A DNA stretch of 64,000 bases. Origin: Parachlamydia sp. AcF125 (GTDB taxonomy: Bacteria; Chlamydiota; Chlamydiia; Chlamydiales; Parachlamydiaceae). Under the pieces are notes generated by a model. The model ran no database searches, was not told the origin of the DNA, and saw nothing but the letters and a program-made list of their open reading frames with translations. The stretch lies in contig NZ_JAEMUD010000001.1 in the NCBI RefSeq assembly GCF_018342475.1, forward strand, positions 620,001 to 684,000, in the 5' to 3' direction. A program made the position numbers and the translations under genes. How positions within the stretch are numbered: position 1 is the first letter of the stretch; every line of letters starts with the position of its first letter. Shown here in pieces: positions 24,936 to 33,762 of the stretch.

Positions 24936-26576
24936 ATGTTATTAGACGATTACGAAGAATTTAGTGAAAGTCAGCTTAAAATTCTTGAGCGTTATGTAAC
25001 GAATACTCACAGCCACGTTTTTGTTTTGCGCAACTTACCCGAAGTGATTAAGGGAGCATTATTTTCACGTTATTCAAGGTCCACCTTGGGTTTACGCACT
25101 CTTCTTTTAAAAGAATTTATAGCGAATAATGAAGAGAGCGCTTTTGCGGCTATTGCAGGAGGGGAATCGGGGGAGACTTCTGAATGGCAGAATGCTCAGA
25201 CTGCAGCGATTCGAAAAGCCCAAAATTTTTATGACCGCATTTTAGATGGATATGGGGATGATTCTATTGGAGAATTGGGGGGAGCGCATTTAGCCATTGA
25301 AAATATTTCTATGATTGCAGCTAAATTGATAGAAGACGCGCGCATTGGAGGTTCTCCACTCGAAAAATCGACCCGATATGTTTATTTTGACCAAAAAGTA
25401 AAAGGGGAAAATCTTTTTTATAAAGAACCGATTTTAATGACCTCTGCTTATCGGGATTTATACGTCAACACCTGCAACATGTTGTTTGATACTTATAGTA
25501 AACTTATTCCTCCTCTCACCACTATGATTGAAGAAAAAATGCCAAAAGATCAGGCAACTTCAAAATCTGCCTATGCGGCAGCTGTGCGTGCAAAGGTTTT
25601 AGATTGTTTGCGAGGGTTGTTGCCGGCCGGAACCTTGACTAATATGGGGATCTTTGGCAATGGGCGTTTTTATGAACAATTAATTCATAAAATGCATTGC
25701 AATAATTTAGCTGAATTACAAGATTTAGGTAAGCGTACTTACGAAGAGCTAGGTAAAGTGATTCCCTCCTTTATTCGTCGAGCTGACCTTTTCCACCATA
25801 CCCACCAAAGTTTTGCCCGTTATTATGAAGCCATGCAGGCGGAAATAGCGGTAGTGACTGCCCAAAATACAAATTTTCCTGAAAGGATGATGGAGCCAGG
25901 AGTGAGGCTGCTTTCTTCCGACTCAGAGGCTGTAGTTAAAGTGGCTGCTGCCTTACTCTTTGCTCATTCAGATAAAGGATATCACGATCTATTGCAATAT
26001 TGTCGCAAATTGCCAGAAGAAGGAATTGCGCGTATCCTGGACGCAGCTTGCAGCGCCCGAGAAAATCGAAGGCACAAATCGCCGCGCGCACTAGAGCATG
26101 CAAACTTTACTTTTGAAATGGTGACAGATTTTGGAGTGTACCGCGATTTGCATCGCCATCGTTTGTTGACTCAAGAAAGACAATTTTTGAGCTGCGATTA
26201 TGGTTTTTATGTGCCCCCAGAACTGGTGGGAACAGAGCTGGAAGAGCCATACCTGCAGGCATTGCATGCTGCTAAAGAAGCTTATGATACGATGTCGACG
26301 GAATTACCAGAGGAAGCACAGTATGTCGTTCCAATGGCCTACAACGTCCGGTGGTATTTTCACGTGAATTTGCGCGCTTTGCAGTGGATTTGTGAGCTAC
26401 GTTCGGCAGCCGCAGGGCATGCTGGATATCGTTTCATTGCTCAAGAAATGGCGAAAAAAGTCAGCCAAGCTTTCCCTCAATTTGAACGTTTTTTCAAATT
26501 TGTGGATTTTGAAGGATACGATCTTGGAAGATTAGATCAAGAAATTCGAAAGGAAGAAAAGCAGTTGCGCCAGTAA
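24936..26576 (+). CDS. thyX: Tandem-duplicated flavin-dependent thymidylate synthase ThyX
   Basis: Makes dTMP from dUMP using FAD, NADPH and methylene-tetrahydrofolate. ATG at 24936 has AAGGA at 7-base spacing; an upstream ATG at 24918 lacks a site. The 546 residues are about twice a normal ThyX (220-250) and contain two ThyX-like halves. The signature RHRxxSxNExSxRY is split: the first half keeps only the STRY part (145-148), while the second keeps RHR (407-409) followed by LLTQERQFLS and FYVPPE. Only the second half has the canonical end (VNLRALQWICELRSAA). Chlamydial ThyX proteins are long like this, so it is a lineage trait. Either a pseudo-dimer or one active half is possible. Confidence 0.88.
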   Translation: MLLDDYEEFSESQLKILERYVTNTHSHVFVLRNLPEVIKGALFSRYSRSTLGLRTLLLKEFIANNEESAFAAIAGGESGETSEWQNAQTAAIRKAQNFYDRILDGYGDDSIGELGGAHLAIENISMIAAKLIEDARIGGSPLEKSTRYVYFDQKVKGENLFYKEPILMTSAYRDLYVNTCNMLFDTYSKLIPPLTTMIEEKMPKDQATSKSAYAAAVRAKVLDCLRGLLPAGTLTNMGIFGNGRFYEQLIHKMHCNNLAELQDLGKRTYEELGKVIPSFIRRADLFHHTHQSFARYYEAMQAEIAVVTAQNTNFPERMMEPGVRLLSSDSEAVVKVAAALLFAHSDKGYHDLLQYCRKLPEEGIARILDAACSARENRRHKSPRALEHANFTFEMVTDFGVYRDLHRHRLLTQERQFLSCDYGFYVPPELVGTELEEPYLQALHAAKEAYDTMSTELPEEAQYVVPMAYNVRWYFHVNLRALQWICELRSAAAGHAGYRFIAQEMAKKVSQAFPQFERFFKFVDFEGYDLGRLDQEIRKEEKQLRQ

Positions 26577-27229
26577 GCGATGAAATTGCCCTGCAATAGA
26601 ATGCATGGCAAAGCCCTTTTTGGAGTGGATTAGGCTTAAATTTTTTAAGCGTTGGATATGGGCATTAAGACAGCTCCTTTGTGTATCCCTAGAAGCTGGA
26701 TAAACCTATGGTTTTGTTGTAGCACGAGCCCCCCTTAATCCCGCCCCAGGAATAATCCACTGGGCTAGTGCCTGCATCTCTTTTAATGTGCAGAAAAATT
26801 TATCTTTCGCTTCAGCTCTTTTTTTGCGTGTTCCAGGCGCGTTAAGCCTTCTACTACAAATTTTGGGTCTGGCTTCATACTTAAGGCTTATACCGTAGGC
26901 ATTTTGTGTAGGGTATGGCGGCGCCAAGGATAATTCCAGGAAATTGCAGGTAATGGAGTTTTAATTGCCAATATGGGCTAGGCTATACCTCTCCTATTGC
27001 GGGATAAAAGATAAAAAAAGCTGTGGTAAGGGCGACAAGTTTGAGTGGTGTACACAATCCTTTAGTTGTGATGAAGGCTTAAAATTACATTTAAATATAA
27101 ATTTATATGTAACAATTAGAGTTACTCCCCTAAAAAGTTAAAGTATTTTTGGGTTTGCTTAATTAAACTCCTTTCGAAATCTGAGAAATAGGGGAATTTC
27201 AAAAATAAGCGTATAGAAATAAGAAAGAA
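26577..27229. other. Intergenic region, no supportable gene
   Basis: About 650 bases between thyX and the groE operon terminator. A 73-codon minus-strand frame (26706-26927) has an unusual Arg/Ala/Pro composition and no ribosome-binding site. The locally higher G+C around 26700-26940 compared with flanking AT-rich DNA might mark a decayed gene, but I could not recognise one. Confidence 0.35.
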
Positions 27230-27269
27230 CTGGGAAAAGTTTGCTGAAATTTCTCTGTTTCAGCAAACT
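27230..27269 (-). terminator. Terminator of groES-groEL-fmdB operon
   Basis: On the minus strand AGTTTGCTGAAA (27269-27258) and TTTCAGCAAACT (27249-27238) form a perfect 12-bp stem with an 8-base loop, followed by a short T run. It lies 7 bases after the FmdB-family stop codon. Confidence 0.8.
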
Positions 27270-27275
27270 GAAAAT

Positions 27276-27533
27276 CTAAGAATCGCACTGAGAGGCATTT
27301 TTTCCACATGGGCAACAGCTCCCTTCCTGCTTGGAAGCAGCCTGTTTGCCTGGTCCGTAATCCGTATAATAAAAGTCTTTTCCTCTAATAAGCAAGCTGC
27401 TCCCGCCCCCAGGCCCTCTTCGCAGAGAATCGTTAGAGCAGGCAGGGCAGGTGGTAAGGGGTTCAGCAGTAATTTTCTGATTTACTTCTAATTGATGGCC
27501 ACATTTTTGGCATGTATAATCGTATGTTGGCAT
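27276..27533 (-). CDS. FmdB-family zinc-ribbon protein
   Basis: The protein has 85 residues. The N-terminus MPTYDYTCQKCGHQLE and a second CPAC pair around residue 34 make the four-Cys zinc ribbon of the FmdB/CxxC_CxxC_SSSS family, often annotated as putative regulatory protein. A Gly/Ser-rich linker and a C-terminal cluster CCPCGK add three more Cys. It follows groEL by 61 bases on the same strand and ends at the operon terminator, suggesting co-transcription with the chaperonins. Molecular role not established. Confidence 0.88.
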   Translation of the reverse strand: MPTYDYTCQKCGHQLEVNQKITAEPLTTCPACSNDSLRRGPGGGSSLLIRGKDFYYTDYGPGKQAASKQEGSCCPCGKNASQCDS

Positions 27534-27594
27534 ATTATCTGTTCCTTCTAATAAAAAGAGGCACGAGCAGTGCCTCTGTAAATATTGGAAAAAG

Positions 27595-29277
27595 TTACAT
27601 CATTCCCATGCCGCCCATACCGCCCATACCGCCCATGCCACCCATTCCCATGCCGCCCATGCCTTCCATCGCGGACATATCTGGTTGCTTGGATTTTGGT
27701 TCTGGCTTGTCGGTGATGACGGCTGCGGTTGTCAGCAAGAGTGCTGCTATAGAAGCCGCGTTTGTTAAGGCACTTTTTGTAACGCGCGCAGGATCAAGGA
27801 CGCCGGCTTCAATAAGATCACCGAATTCGTCTGTCAAGCCGTTGTAGCCATATGCACCTTGCGCTTCAAAAATTTTCTCCGCGATCAGATTGCCTTGTTT
27901 ACCGCAATTATTGGCAATGGTGGTTGCGGGAGCAAAGACAGCTGTTTTAATAATCCCAATTCCAGTTGCTTCATCGCCTGAGGCTTTGAGATTGTCGAGA
28001 GATTTCACAGCGCGCAATAAGGCAACTCCTCCGCCAGGAACAATTCCTTCAGCAACAGCAGCGCGCGTCGCATGTAAAGCATCTTCTACACGGGCTTTTT
28101 TCTCTTTAAGCTCTGTTTCTGTGGCAGCTCCAATATTGATGATGGCCACTCCTCCAACCATTTTTGCTAAACGTTCTTCCAGCTTTTCTCGATCATAATT
28201 AGAAGTGGAAGGATTGGAGATTTCTGCTTTGATTTGGTTAATCCGCTCTTGGATTAAGCGTGCATCGCCCATGCCATCAATAATAGTGGTTTCTTCTTTA
28301 GTCACTTTTATTGTTTTTGCTTTACCGAGAACCGATAAATCCGCTTCTTCAATTTGCAAGCCTACTTCTTCAGAAATAAAGGTTGCACCCGTTAAAATGG
28401 CTATATCTTGGAGCAATGCTTTGCGGCGATCTCCAAAGCCTGGAGCTTTGACAGCACAAACAGGGAGTCCTGCTTTAAGTTTATTGACCACAAGAGTGGC
28501 AAGAGCTTCGCCATCGATATCGTCAGCGATAATTAAGAGAGGACGCGACCCTTTTTCCATCGTTTTTTCTAGGATAGGGATGAGTTCTTTTGCCGAAGAT
28601 AATTTTTTATCTGTAATGAGAATCAGAGCGTTTTGCAGCTCAGCAGACATGTTTTCAGGATTTGTGACGAAATAAGGAGATACATACCCTTTATCAAATT
28701 GCATGCCTTCCACCACGTCTAGAGTCGTGTCAATCCCTTTTGCTTCTGCTACAGTAATAATGCCATCTTTGCCTACTTTTTCCATAGCTTTTGCGATGAT
28801 CTCTCCAATTTCAGGATCATTGTTAGCAGAGATGCAGGCAATTTGTTGAATTTCCTGAGAGGTATTTACAGGGGAGGCCAAAGCTGAGATTTGCTTGTTA
28901 ATAATCTCTACAGCGCGCTCGATTCCCCGTTTTAGGCTCATGGGATTGGCTCCTGCAACGACGCTTTTAAGTCCGGCGCTGTAAATGGCTTCTGCAAGCA
29001 CAATAGCTGTAGTTGTGCCATCTCCCGCGATATCAGAGGTTTTGGAAGCAACTTCTTTGACAAGCTGAGCTCCAATATTTTCAAATTTATCTTTTAAGGA
29101 AATTTCTTTAGCAACTGTGACACCATCTTTGGTAGAAAGAGGAGAGCCAAAACCTCGGTTAATGACGACATTGCGCCCTTTAGGGCCTAATGTAACTTTG
29201 ACTGCTTTTGCTAAAGTTTTAAGCCCTTTAGAAATAGACTTGAGAGCTTCTTCGTTAAATTGTAATAATTTTGACAT
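27595..29277 (-). CDS. groEL: Chaperonin GroEL
   Basis: Hsp60 ring ATPase. Cytoplasmic folding chaperone that works with GroES. The protein has 560 residues, slightly longer than E. coli (548), mainly from an extended Gly-Gly-Met tail ([12 protein letters not shown] and more). ATP-site elements are intact: [21 protein letters not shown] and the [15 protein letters not shown] block with its catalytic Asp. AGGAG precedes the ATG. groES lies 37 bases upstream, so this corresponds to the GroES-linked GroEL among the several chlamydial paralogues. The GGM tail supports that it is the canonical folding chaperonin. Confidence 0.98.
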   Translation of the reverse strand: MSKLLQFNEEALKSISKGLKTLAKAVKVTLGPKGRNVVINRGFGSPLSTKDGVTVAKEISLKDKFENIGAQLVKEVASKTSDIAGDGTTTAIVLAEAIYSAGLKSVVAGANPMSLKRGIERAVEIINKQISALASPVNTSQEIQQIACISANNDPEIGEIIAKAMEKVGKDGIITVAEAKGIDTTLDVVEGMQFDKGYVSPYFVTNPENMSAELQNALILITDKKLSSAKELIPILEKTMEKGSRPLLIIADDIDGEALATLVVNKLKAGLPVCAVKAPGFGDRRKALLQDIAILTGATFISEEVGLQIEEADLSVLGKAKTIKVTKEETTIIDGMGDARLIQERINQIKAEISNPSTSNYDREKLEERLAKMVGGVAIINIGAATETELKEKKARVEDALHATRAAVAEGIVPGGGVALLRAVKSLDNLKASGDEATGIGIIKTAVFAPATTIANNCGKQGNLIAEKIFEAQGAYGYNGLTDEFGDLIEAGVLDPARVTKSALTNAASIAALLLTTAAVITDKPEPKSKQPDMSAMEGMGGMGMGGMGGMGGMGGMGMM

Positions 29278-29314
29278 AAGTCAAACTCCTATAAATAAGT
29301 GATAAAGGCTCGAT

Positions 29315-29608
29315 TTATGCAAAAACGCCTAAGATGTCATCTGCATTGAGAATAAGGTAGGTTTCTTCATCGTTAGGACTTTTAACTTCGGTCCCTGCAT
29401 ATGAGCTAAACAGCACGCGAGCACCTACCTCCAATAAGAGGGGCTCATGCTCTCCATTTTCATTAATTTTTCCAGGTCCCACAGCAATAACAGTCCCTTC
29501 TTTAGGTTTTTCTTGGGCTGAATCAGGAAGTAAAATTCCTCCTTTTGAAGTGGATGCCTTGGTACGTTTGACTAAAACACGATCTGCCAATGGTTGAATA
29601 TGCGCCAT
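29315..29608 (-). CDS. groES: Co-chaperonin GroES
   Basis: The protein has 97 residues, normal length. The mobile loop that contacts GroEL is visible (KASTSKGGILLPD). The start PLADRVLVKR and end NADDILGVFA are typical. GGAG lies upstream of the ATG. It is the first gene of groES-groEL-fmdB. A sigma-70-like promoter and a CIRCE-like inverted repeat lie 95-170 bases upstream, indicating heat-shock control by HrcA. Confidence 0.97.
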   Translation of the reverse strand: MAHIQPLADRVLVKRTKASTSKGGILLPDSAQEKPKEGTVIAVGPGKINENGEHEPLLLEVGARVLFSSYAGTEVKSPNDEETYLILNADDILGVFA

Positions 29609-29703
29609 GATTCATTGCTCCTTTATACAAATGTTTTCTTGCTTACAAAGCTAAATTGCAAGTGAAAGGGTTTCAGTAAGGGCCTCCTCACTTGAAGTTA
29701 TAA

Positions 29704-29732
29704 AGCGTATGAATAAAACTGTTTTATGTCAA
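29704..29732 (-). promoter_or_regulatory. Candidate housekeeping promoter of groES-groEL
   Basis: On the minus strand TTGACA (29732-29727, perfect -35) and TACGCT (29709-29704, moderate -10) are spaced 17 bases, about 95 bases before the groES ATG. The CIRCE-like repeat lies directly upstream of the -35 box. Confidence 0.5.
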
Positions 29733-29749
29733 GCGTGTAAGTTACAATT

Positions 29750-29776
29750 TTAGCAGATTAAGCAATAGAGTGCCAA
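29750..29776. promoter_or_regulatory. CIRCE-like HrcA operator (degenerate)
   Basis: Half-sites TTAGCAGAT (29750-29758) and GAGTGCCAA (29768-29776) are separated by exactly 9 bases, as in the CIRCE consensus TTAGCACTC-N9-GAGTGCTAA. Matches are 6/9 in the left half and 8/9 in the right. Position between groES and the divergent lipase-like gene fits an HrcA operator for the chaperonin operon. The left half is weak, so binding strength is uncertain. Confidence 0.6.
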
Positions 29777-29824
29777 GATGATGGGCCTTGATATTTTCCC
29801 ATTAAATTGCTAGTCTATTAGGGT

Positions 29825-30610
29825 ATGTTTAAAGTTCAAAAAAATTCACCCTCTCCAACTGAGGTAAAGCTTTCTCGATTGCCTGTGATCAAAGAGAGAG
29901 TTCGCTTAGTCCTCGATTATATTCGGGCATTTGTAGGAGATTTAGCCGTTTTCCCTTTTTTTGCCTTGGCCTATCCTTTTTCTATAGCTGATAAGCGTCC
30001 TAAAGAAGTGCGACATCTGACTCCCATTTTATTACTGCATGGGTTTGCTCATAATCCGACAGCTTGGCTTATTTATCGCTGGTATCTCGTAAAAAAGGGG
30101 TATTCTGTGCATATTTTAGATTTTGGATATCCCCCCTTTGCTTCTCTAGAAGAGTATGCGGGTGAAGTTAAAAAAAAAGCAGAGCAAATCGCCCAGCAGG
30201 CAGGCACGGATCAATTAAACATTATTGGGCATTCAATGGGAGGACTTGTAGCTTCTTATTATGCCACAGATCTGGCTAAAGAAGGCAGTGTAAAAAAAGT
30301 GGTGACCCTCGGTAGTCCTTTGATAGGCACAAAAGTTGCGACCCTGGGGGCTATGTTGCGGTTAGGAAAATGTGTCGAACAAATGAAGTTTCAATCTGAG
30401 TTTGTGCTTCAACAAAATAAAAAAAACGAAGAAAGTCCCACTCAATTTTATCATTTTTCCAGCACGGGAGATCTTTTGATTCAGCCTAACAGATCTGCTT
30501 TAGGGCAAAATAAAAAGGCTATAACCCTTCAATTTCGGGGGATGGGACACCTCTCTTTCTTATTTTCGAGAAAAGTTTTGTTACAGGTAGGTAAAGCTTT
30601 GAAAACCTAA
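29825..30610 (+). CDS. Alpha/beta-hydrolase, lipase-like
   Basis: The protein has 261 residues. The nucleophile elbow GHSMGG lies around residue 138, after the oxyanion-side HGFAHNPTAW (~70). The block VVTLGSPLIGTKVA and a late GMGHLSF that could supply the catalytic His complete a triacylglycerol-lipase/PGAP1-like pattern. A hydrophobic N-terminal segment (~37-52) could be a membrane anchor; there is no cleavable signal peptide. Substrate unknown; host or self lipids are both possible. It is divergent from groES and converges on the ytg operon with 13 bases between. Confidence 0.8.
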   Translation: MFKVQKNSPSPTEVKLSRLPVIKERVRLVLDYIRAFVGDLAVFPFFALAYPFSIADKRPKEVRHLTPILLLHGFAHNPTAWLIYRWYLVKKGYSVHILDFGYPPFASLEEYAGEVKKKAEQIAQQAGTDQLNIIGHSMGGLVASYYATDLAKEGSVKKVVTLGSPLIGTKVATLGAMLRLGKCVEQMKFQSEFVLQQNKKNEESPTQFYHFSSTGDLLIQPNRSALGQNKKAITLQFRGMGHLSFLFSRKVLLQVGKALKT

Positions 30611-30623
30611 TCTTAGCCCTTAT

Positions 30624-31613
30624 TTAGGGCGCCTGATGGTTTAGAGTTTTGCGCAATCGAAGTTTCGTATAGAGTAAAGCTAGCACGAAAAAGAGAGCCG
30701 TGATGCACACAACAATTCCCCCTGTGGATAAGGCGATACCATAGGCAGACAAAATGTGGCGCGATAAAGCCACACCGACTAGCGAAGCAAGCACTCCTAA
30801 GCTTGCTGCAAGGGCAAGCATGACCTTTAGGCGCGCGGTGAGTAGCCTGGCTGTCAAGGGAGGACCCGTAATGAAGGAAAGGACCATCAAGACACCCACA
30901 GCTCGAAATGCCCCAATAATAGTGATGGAAACTAAAGTCATTAACAAATAGTTAAAGAAAGAAGGTGAGATACCCAGCGCTTGAGAAAGGTTGGGATCAA
31001 AGGTGGTGATTTTAAATTCCTTAAAAAAAAACCCTAAAACAATCAAATCAAGGGAGAGAATGAACCCCGCTAAATAGCCATCTTCCAGGTATAAGGCATC
31101 TGCATTTCCCATCACGATTTCAGTGCCAATGTGGGCATTGCGTGTTAAAACCGTAACCAAAATAATACCTGCGGCAAATAAAGTGGTAAAAATTATCCCC
31201 GTACTTGCATCCTCTTGCATCTTAAGCGTTTTAGTGAGAAATTCCGTTAAAAAACTTGTCACAAGTCCCATAATAAAAGCTGCAAGTAACATGATATGCA
31301 AGTTAAGCGAAACATCTGCTGGTATTTGCTCTCCCGGAACGAATACGTGCGATAAAAAAAATGCCCCCACTATGCCGATTAAAATGGTGTGAGAGAGAGA
31401 ATTTGCCAACATGGTCATTTTTCTTAAGACTAAAAAACAACCAATTAGAGCAGAAGCTGCTGAAATTGCCATAAGGACGATCAGCTGAATTTCATCGTTT
31501 GCAAGTTGATTTAAGGAAAGTTTGCCTGTCATAAAAAGAAATAGGCGGGTAATGAGCGTATAAAAAAAATCGAGAAATAGGTTGTCTGTATAAGGATTAA
31601 GCGGGTTTTCCAT
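30624..31613 (-). CDS. ytgD: Metal ABC transporter permease YtgD
   Basis: ABC-3 family membrane subunit for Mn/Fe/Zn import. About 329 residues with 8-9 hydrophobic segments. ATG at 31613 has AGGTG at 6-base spacing; the frame also opens at a GTG at 31622. The family motif region around LVLRKMTMLANSLSHTILIG and the later AFRAVGVLMVLSFITGPP are clear. The start touches the ytgCR stop, so translation is coupled. Last gene of the mrp-DUF971-ytgA-ytgB-ytgCR-ytgD operon. The gene name follows the chlamydial operon order; the metal transported is not settled by sequence. Confidence 0.92.
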   Translation of the reverse strand: MENPLNPYTDNLFLDFFYTLITRLFLFMTGKLSLNQLANDEIQLIVLMAISAASALIGCFLVLRKMTMLANSLSHTILIGIVGAFFLSHVFVPGEQIPADVSLNLHIMLLAAFIMGLVTSFLTEFLTKTLKMQEDASTGIIFTTLFAAGIILVTVLTRNAHIGTEIVMGNADALYLEDGYLAGFILSLDLIVLGFFFKEFKITTFDPNLSQALGISPSFFNYLLMTLVSITIIGAFRAVGVLMVLSFITGPPLTARLLTARLKVMLALAASLGVLASLVGVALSRHILSAYGIALSTGGIVVCITALFFVLALLYTKLRLRKTLNHQAP

Positions 31614-31622
31614 AAAATGCAC

Positions 31623-32960
31623 CTACAAAGATGGGCTTGGGGGAATAGGCTGATGATGGGGATCTTCTTTAGGATCTTTCAAAAGCAAAATGAGTTCTTT
31701 TTCTAATTCTGGAGTGAGAATATGCTCCATTTCTTCCGCGCTTCGGTGCACCCTTTCGGCGCCTATTCCTAAATAATCGGCCAGGTAGACCTCCCATAAA
31801 CGATGGAGGCGCACGATATGAGCGGCTCTAGCCTCTCCAGCAGAAGTCAAGGCATAGGCATTGCAATGCTGTTGCGCGACCCATCCATGGTGTACGAGCC
31901 GCATCAGACAAAACCATAGATAGAGACGTGAGGCACTTTGAAACTCAAAAATGGCATCTAGAGAAAACGTTTGTCGATTTTTTTGATACCACATGGCTTT
32001 TAGCAAATTTTCGGAAATACACCGATCTTGAAAGCGAAAAATACGAATCAGGCGCAATAAATAACCTCTTTCAGGGGCAAATAAGAGAGAAAATAAGCAA
32101 ATCACAGCTCCCACCAAGACGATCATGGGTCCGGTCGGGAGGGAAATCCTACCTATGGCATATTTCTTAGCAAAATAGGCGCTTCCTTCCACAGAAAAGT
32201 AATTTCCAAAGAATCCACTGATTAAAGCAAAACAGCCTGCCCATATAAACATATGACTTAATTTATTGGTATATTGGCGAGCAGTTGCTGCGGGAATGAC
32301 GAGCATGGCGGACATTAAGACTACTCCCCCAGAACGGATGCCTGCTACGAGGGCTAAGGCGATGAGAATAAATAAGTAGGTATCGATTTTCTTAAGGGGA
32401 ATTCCCAGGCTTTTTGCATATTCTCGATCAAAAGTGATCACTTGCAGCTCTTTATAAAAAAAAATAAGCATTAAAACGATCATTAAAGAAAGCAGCGCAT
32501 ATAAGAGGACATGGTAGTCGTTCATAGTGGCGGCTTGGCCATATAAATAACTTTGGCTCTGTTTATAAAAAGTAGGAGAGACAAACTGTAAATAGCTAGC
32601 CAAAGTGACGCCAACTCCAAAAAAAGTTGCCAGAATGAAGCACAGTGCTGAATCAGCGCGTATATTGCATTTATGCTCTAGCAAGTGGAGGCACCATAAA
32701 CTGATTAACGCCGTCATGAAAGCCCCTAAAATAATTAAGGTCGCAATAGGTAACTCTTGCTCTAAAGATATCAAAGAAGCAAAAATAACCCCTAAAATGA
32801 CTCCCGGGTAGGCGGCGTGCGAAAGAGTTTCGCCAATTAAAGATTGCTTGCGTAGGAAGACGATGACCCCTACCAGGGCTGCCGAAAAGCTCATTAGCAT
32901 GCATCCCATTGTAGGAGCTCGCAAAACAGGGTCTGTAAAAAATGAAATGAATGTGTGCAC
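31623..32960 (-). CDS. ytgC: Metal ABC permease fused to DtxR/MntR-like repressor (YtgC-YtgR)
   Basis: The protein has 445 residues. The first ~300 form an ABC-3 permease (FLRKQSLIGETLSHAAYPG and GIRSGGVVLMSAMLVIP motifs). From ~310 a soluble domain shows the DtxR family helix-turn-helix region and its metal site: His386, Glu390, His405, Glu409, Glu412 and His413, spaced exactly as DtxR His79, Glu83, His98, Cys102, Glu105 and His106. In Chlamydia the fused repressor is cleaved off and represses transcription in response to iron. The Cys102 equivalent is Glu here, as in MntR. GTG start with AAGG 6 bases upstream, 10 bases after ytgB. One gene thus supplies transport and regulation. Confidence 0.92.
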   Translation of the reverse strand: MHTFISFFTDPVLRAPTMGCMLMSFSAALVGVIVFLRKQSLIGETLSHAAYPGVILGVIFASLISLEQELPIATLIILGAFMTALISLWCLHLLEHKCNIRADSALCFILATFFGVGVTLASYLQFVSPTFYKQSQSYLYGQAATMNDYHVLLYALLSLMIVLMLIFFYKELQVITFDREYAKSLGIPLKKIDTYLFILIALALVAGIRSGGVVLMSAMLVIPAATARQYTNKLSHMFIWAGCFALISGFFGNYFSVEGSAYFAKKYAIGRISLPTGPMIVLVGAVICLFSLLFAPERGYLLRLIRIFRFQDRCISENLLKAMWYQKNRQTFSLDAIFEFQSASRLYLWFCLMRLVHHGWVAQQHCNAYALTSAGEARAAHIVRLHRLWEVYLADYLGIGAERVHRSAEEMEHILTPELEKELILLLKDPKEDPHHQPIPPSPSL

Positions 32961-32970
32961 AAAGTACCTT

Positions 32971-33762
32971 TTAAGACATCCCAGAGGTTTTTTGTTGAGA
33001 GATTTTCAAGGCTTCATCAAATAACGCGTAGCTTTTACCGTAAGCGGCGTGAAGGTTTTCAGGCGTGAAGACTTCTTCAGTAGGTCCGGCTGCAACGAGC
33101 CGCATATTTAACAAGATTACCCAGTCAAAGTAATTGCGGACTGTGTTTAAGTCGTGATGGACAACAAAAACAGTTTTTCCCTGTTTTTTTAGCTGCTGTA
33201 AAAGATCTATAATGACTTTTTCAGTTGCAATGTCAATACCGGTGAAAGGTTCATCCATGAGATACACATCGGCATCTTGTATAAGGGCTCTTGCAAGAAA
33301 GACTCTTTGCTTTTGCCCACCTGAAAGCTGGTTGATTTGACGATCAGCAAAAATAGACATCCCTAAAGTGCCAAGATGGCGATCAGCGGATGCTTTATCA
33401 GCTTCGGTGGGTTTATGGCACAAACCTAGGGCTCCGTAGCGTCCCATGAGGACTAATTCTTTGACAGTAATAGGAAAATCCCAATCTACCGTTTCTTTTT
33501 GAGGCACATAGGCGACTTTTAAGCGAACTTTGCCTAAAGGCTCTCCTAAAAAAGAAATCTTCCCAGATAAGGGTTTTAAAAGGCCTAAACAAGCCTTAAG
33601 GAATGTTGTTTTGCCTGCCCCATTTGGTCCGATGATGCCCACTAATTGGCCTTTCGGCACCTTTAAAGAAATATCCCAAAGAACCGGCGTCTTATCATAA
33701 TTGACGGTTAGTTGGGAAGCTTCTAAGGCATTGGGAAGGTTAATATCACGGGATTTTGGCAT
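32971..33762 (-). CDS. ytgB: Metal ABC transporter ATP-binding protein YtgB
   Basis: Energises import through YtgC and YtgD. From ATG 33762 the protein has 263 residues; the frame extends to 33840, but that overlaps deep into ytgA. Walker A is GPNGAGKTT, the signature is LSGGQKQRVFLARAL, Walker B is VYLMDEPFTGID and the H-loop is VVHHDL. AAGAG lies 7 bases before the start. It overlaps the ytgA 3' end by 17 bases. Typical length and motif order for a Mn/Zn/Fe ABC ATPase. Confidence 0.94.
   Translation of the reverse strand: MPKSRDINLPNALEASQLTVNYDKTPVLWDISLKVPKGQLVGIIGPNGAGKTTFLKACLGLLKPLSGKISFLGEPLGKVRLKVAYVPQKETVDWDFPITVKELVLMGRYGALGLCHKPTEADKASADRHLGTLGMSIFADRQINQLSGGQKQRVFLARALIQDADVYLMDEPFTGIDIATEKVIIDLLQQLKKQGKTVFVVHHDLNTVRNYFDWVILLNMRLVAAGPTEEVFTPENLHAAYGKSYALFDEALKISQQKTSGMS

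Noticed and set aside
26706-26927. 73-codon minus-strand frame in the thyX-fmdB gap
   Set aside because: Odd Arg/Ala/Pro composition and no ribosome-binding site; could be part of a decayed gene but nothing recognisable.
27595-27680. Short repeated unit in DNA near the groEL end (a CRISPR-like impression)
   Set aside because: It is the in-frame Gly-Gly-Met coding repeat, with no spacers; no CRISPR array was seen anywhere.
27512-27847. Plus-strand Pro/Met-rich open frame
   Set aside because: Antisense of the Gly-Gly-Met tail of GroEL; the PPIPPMPPI repeats only reflect that repeat.
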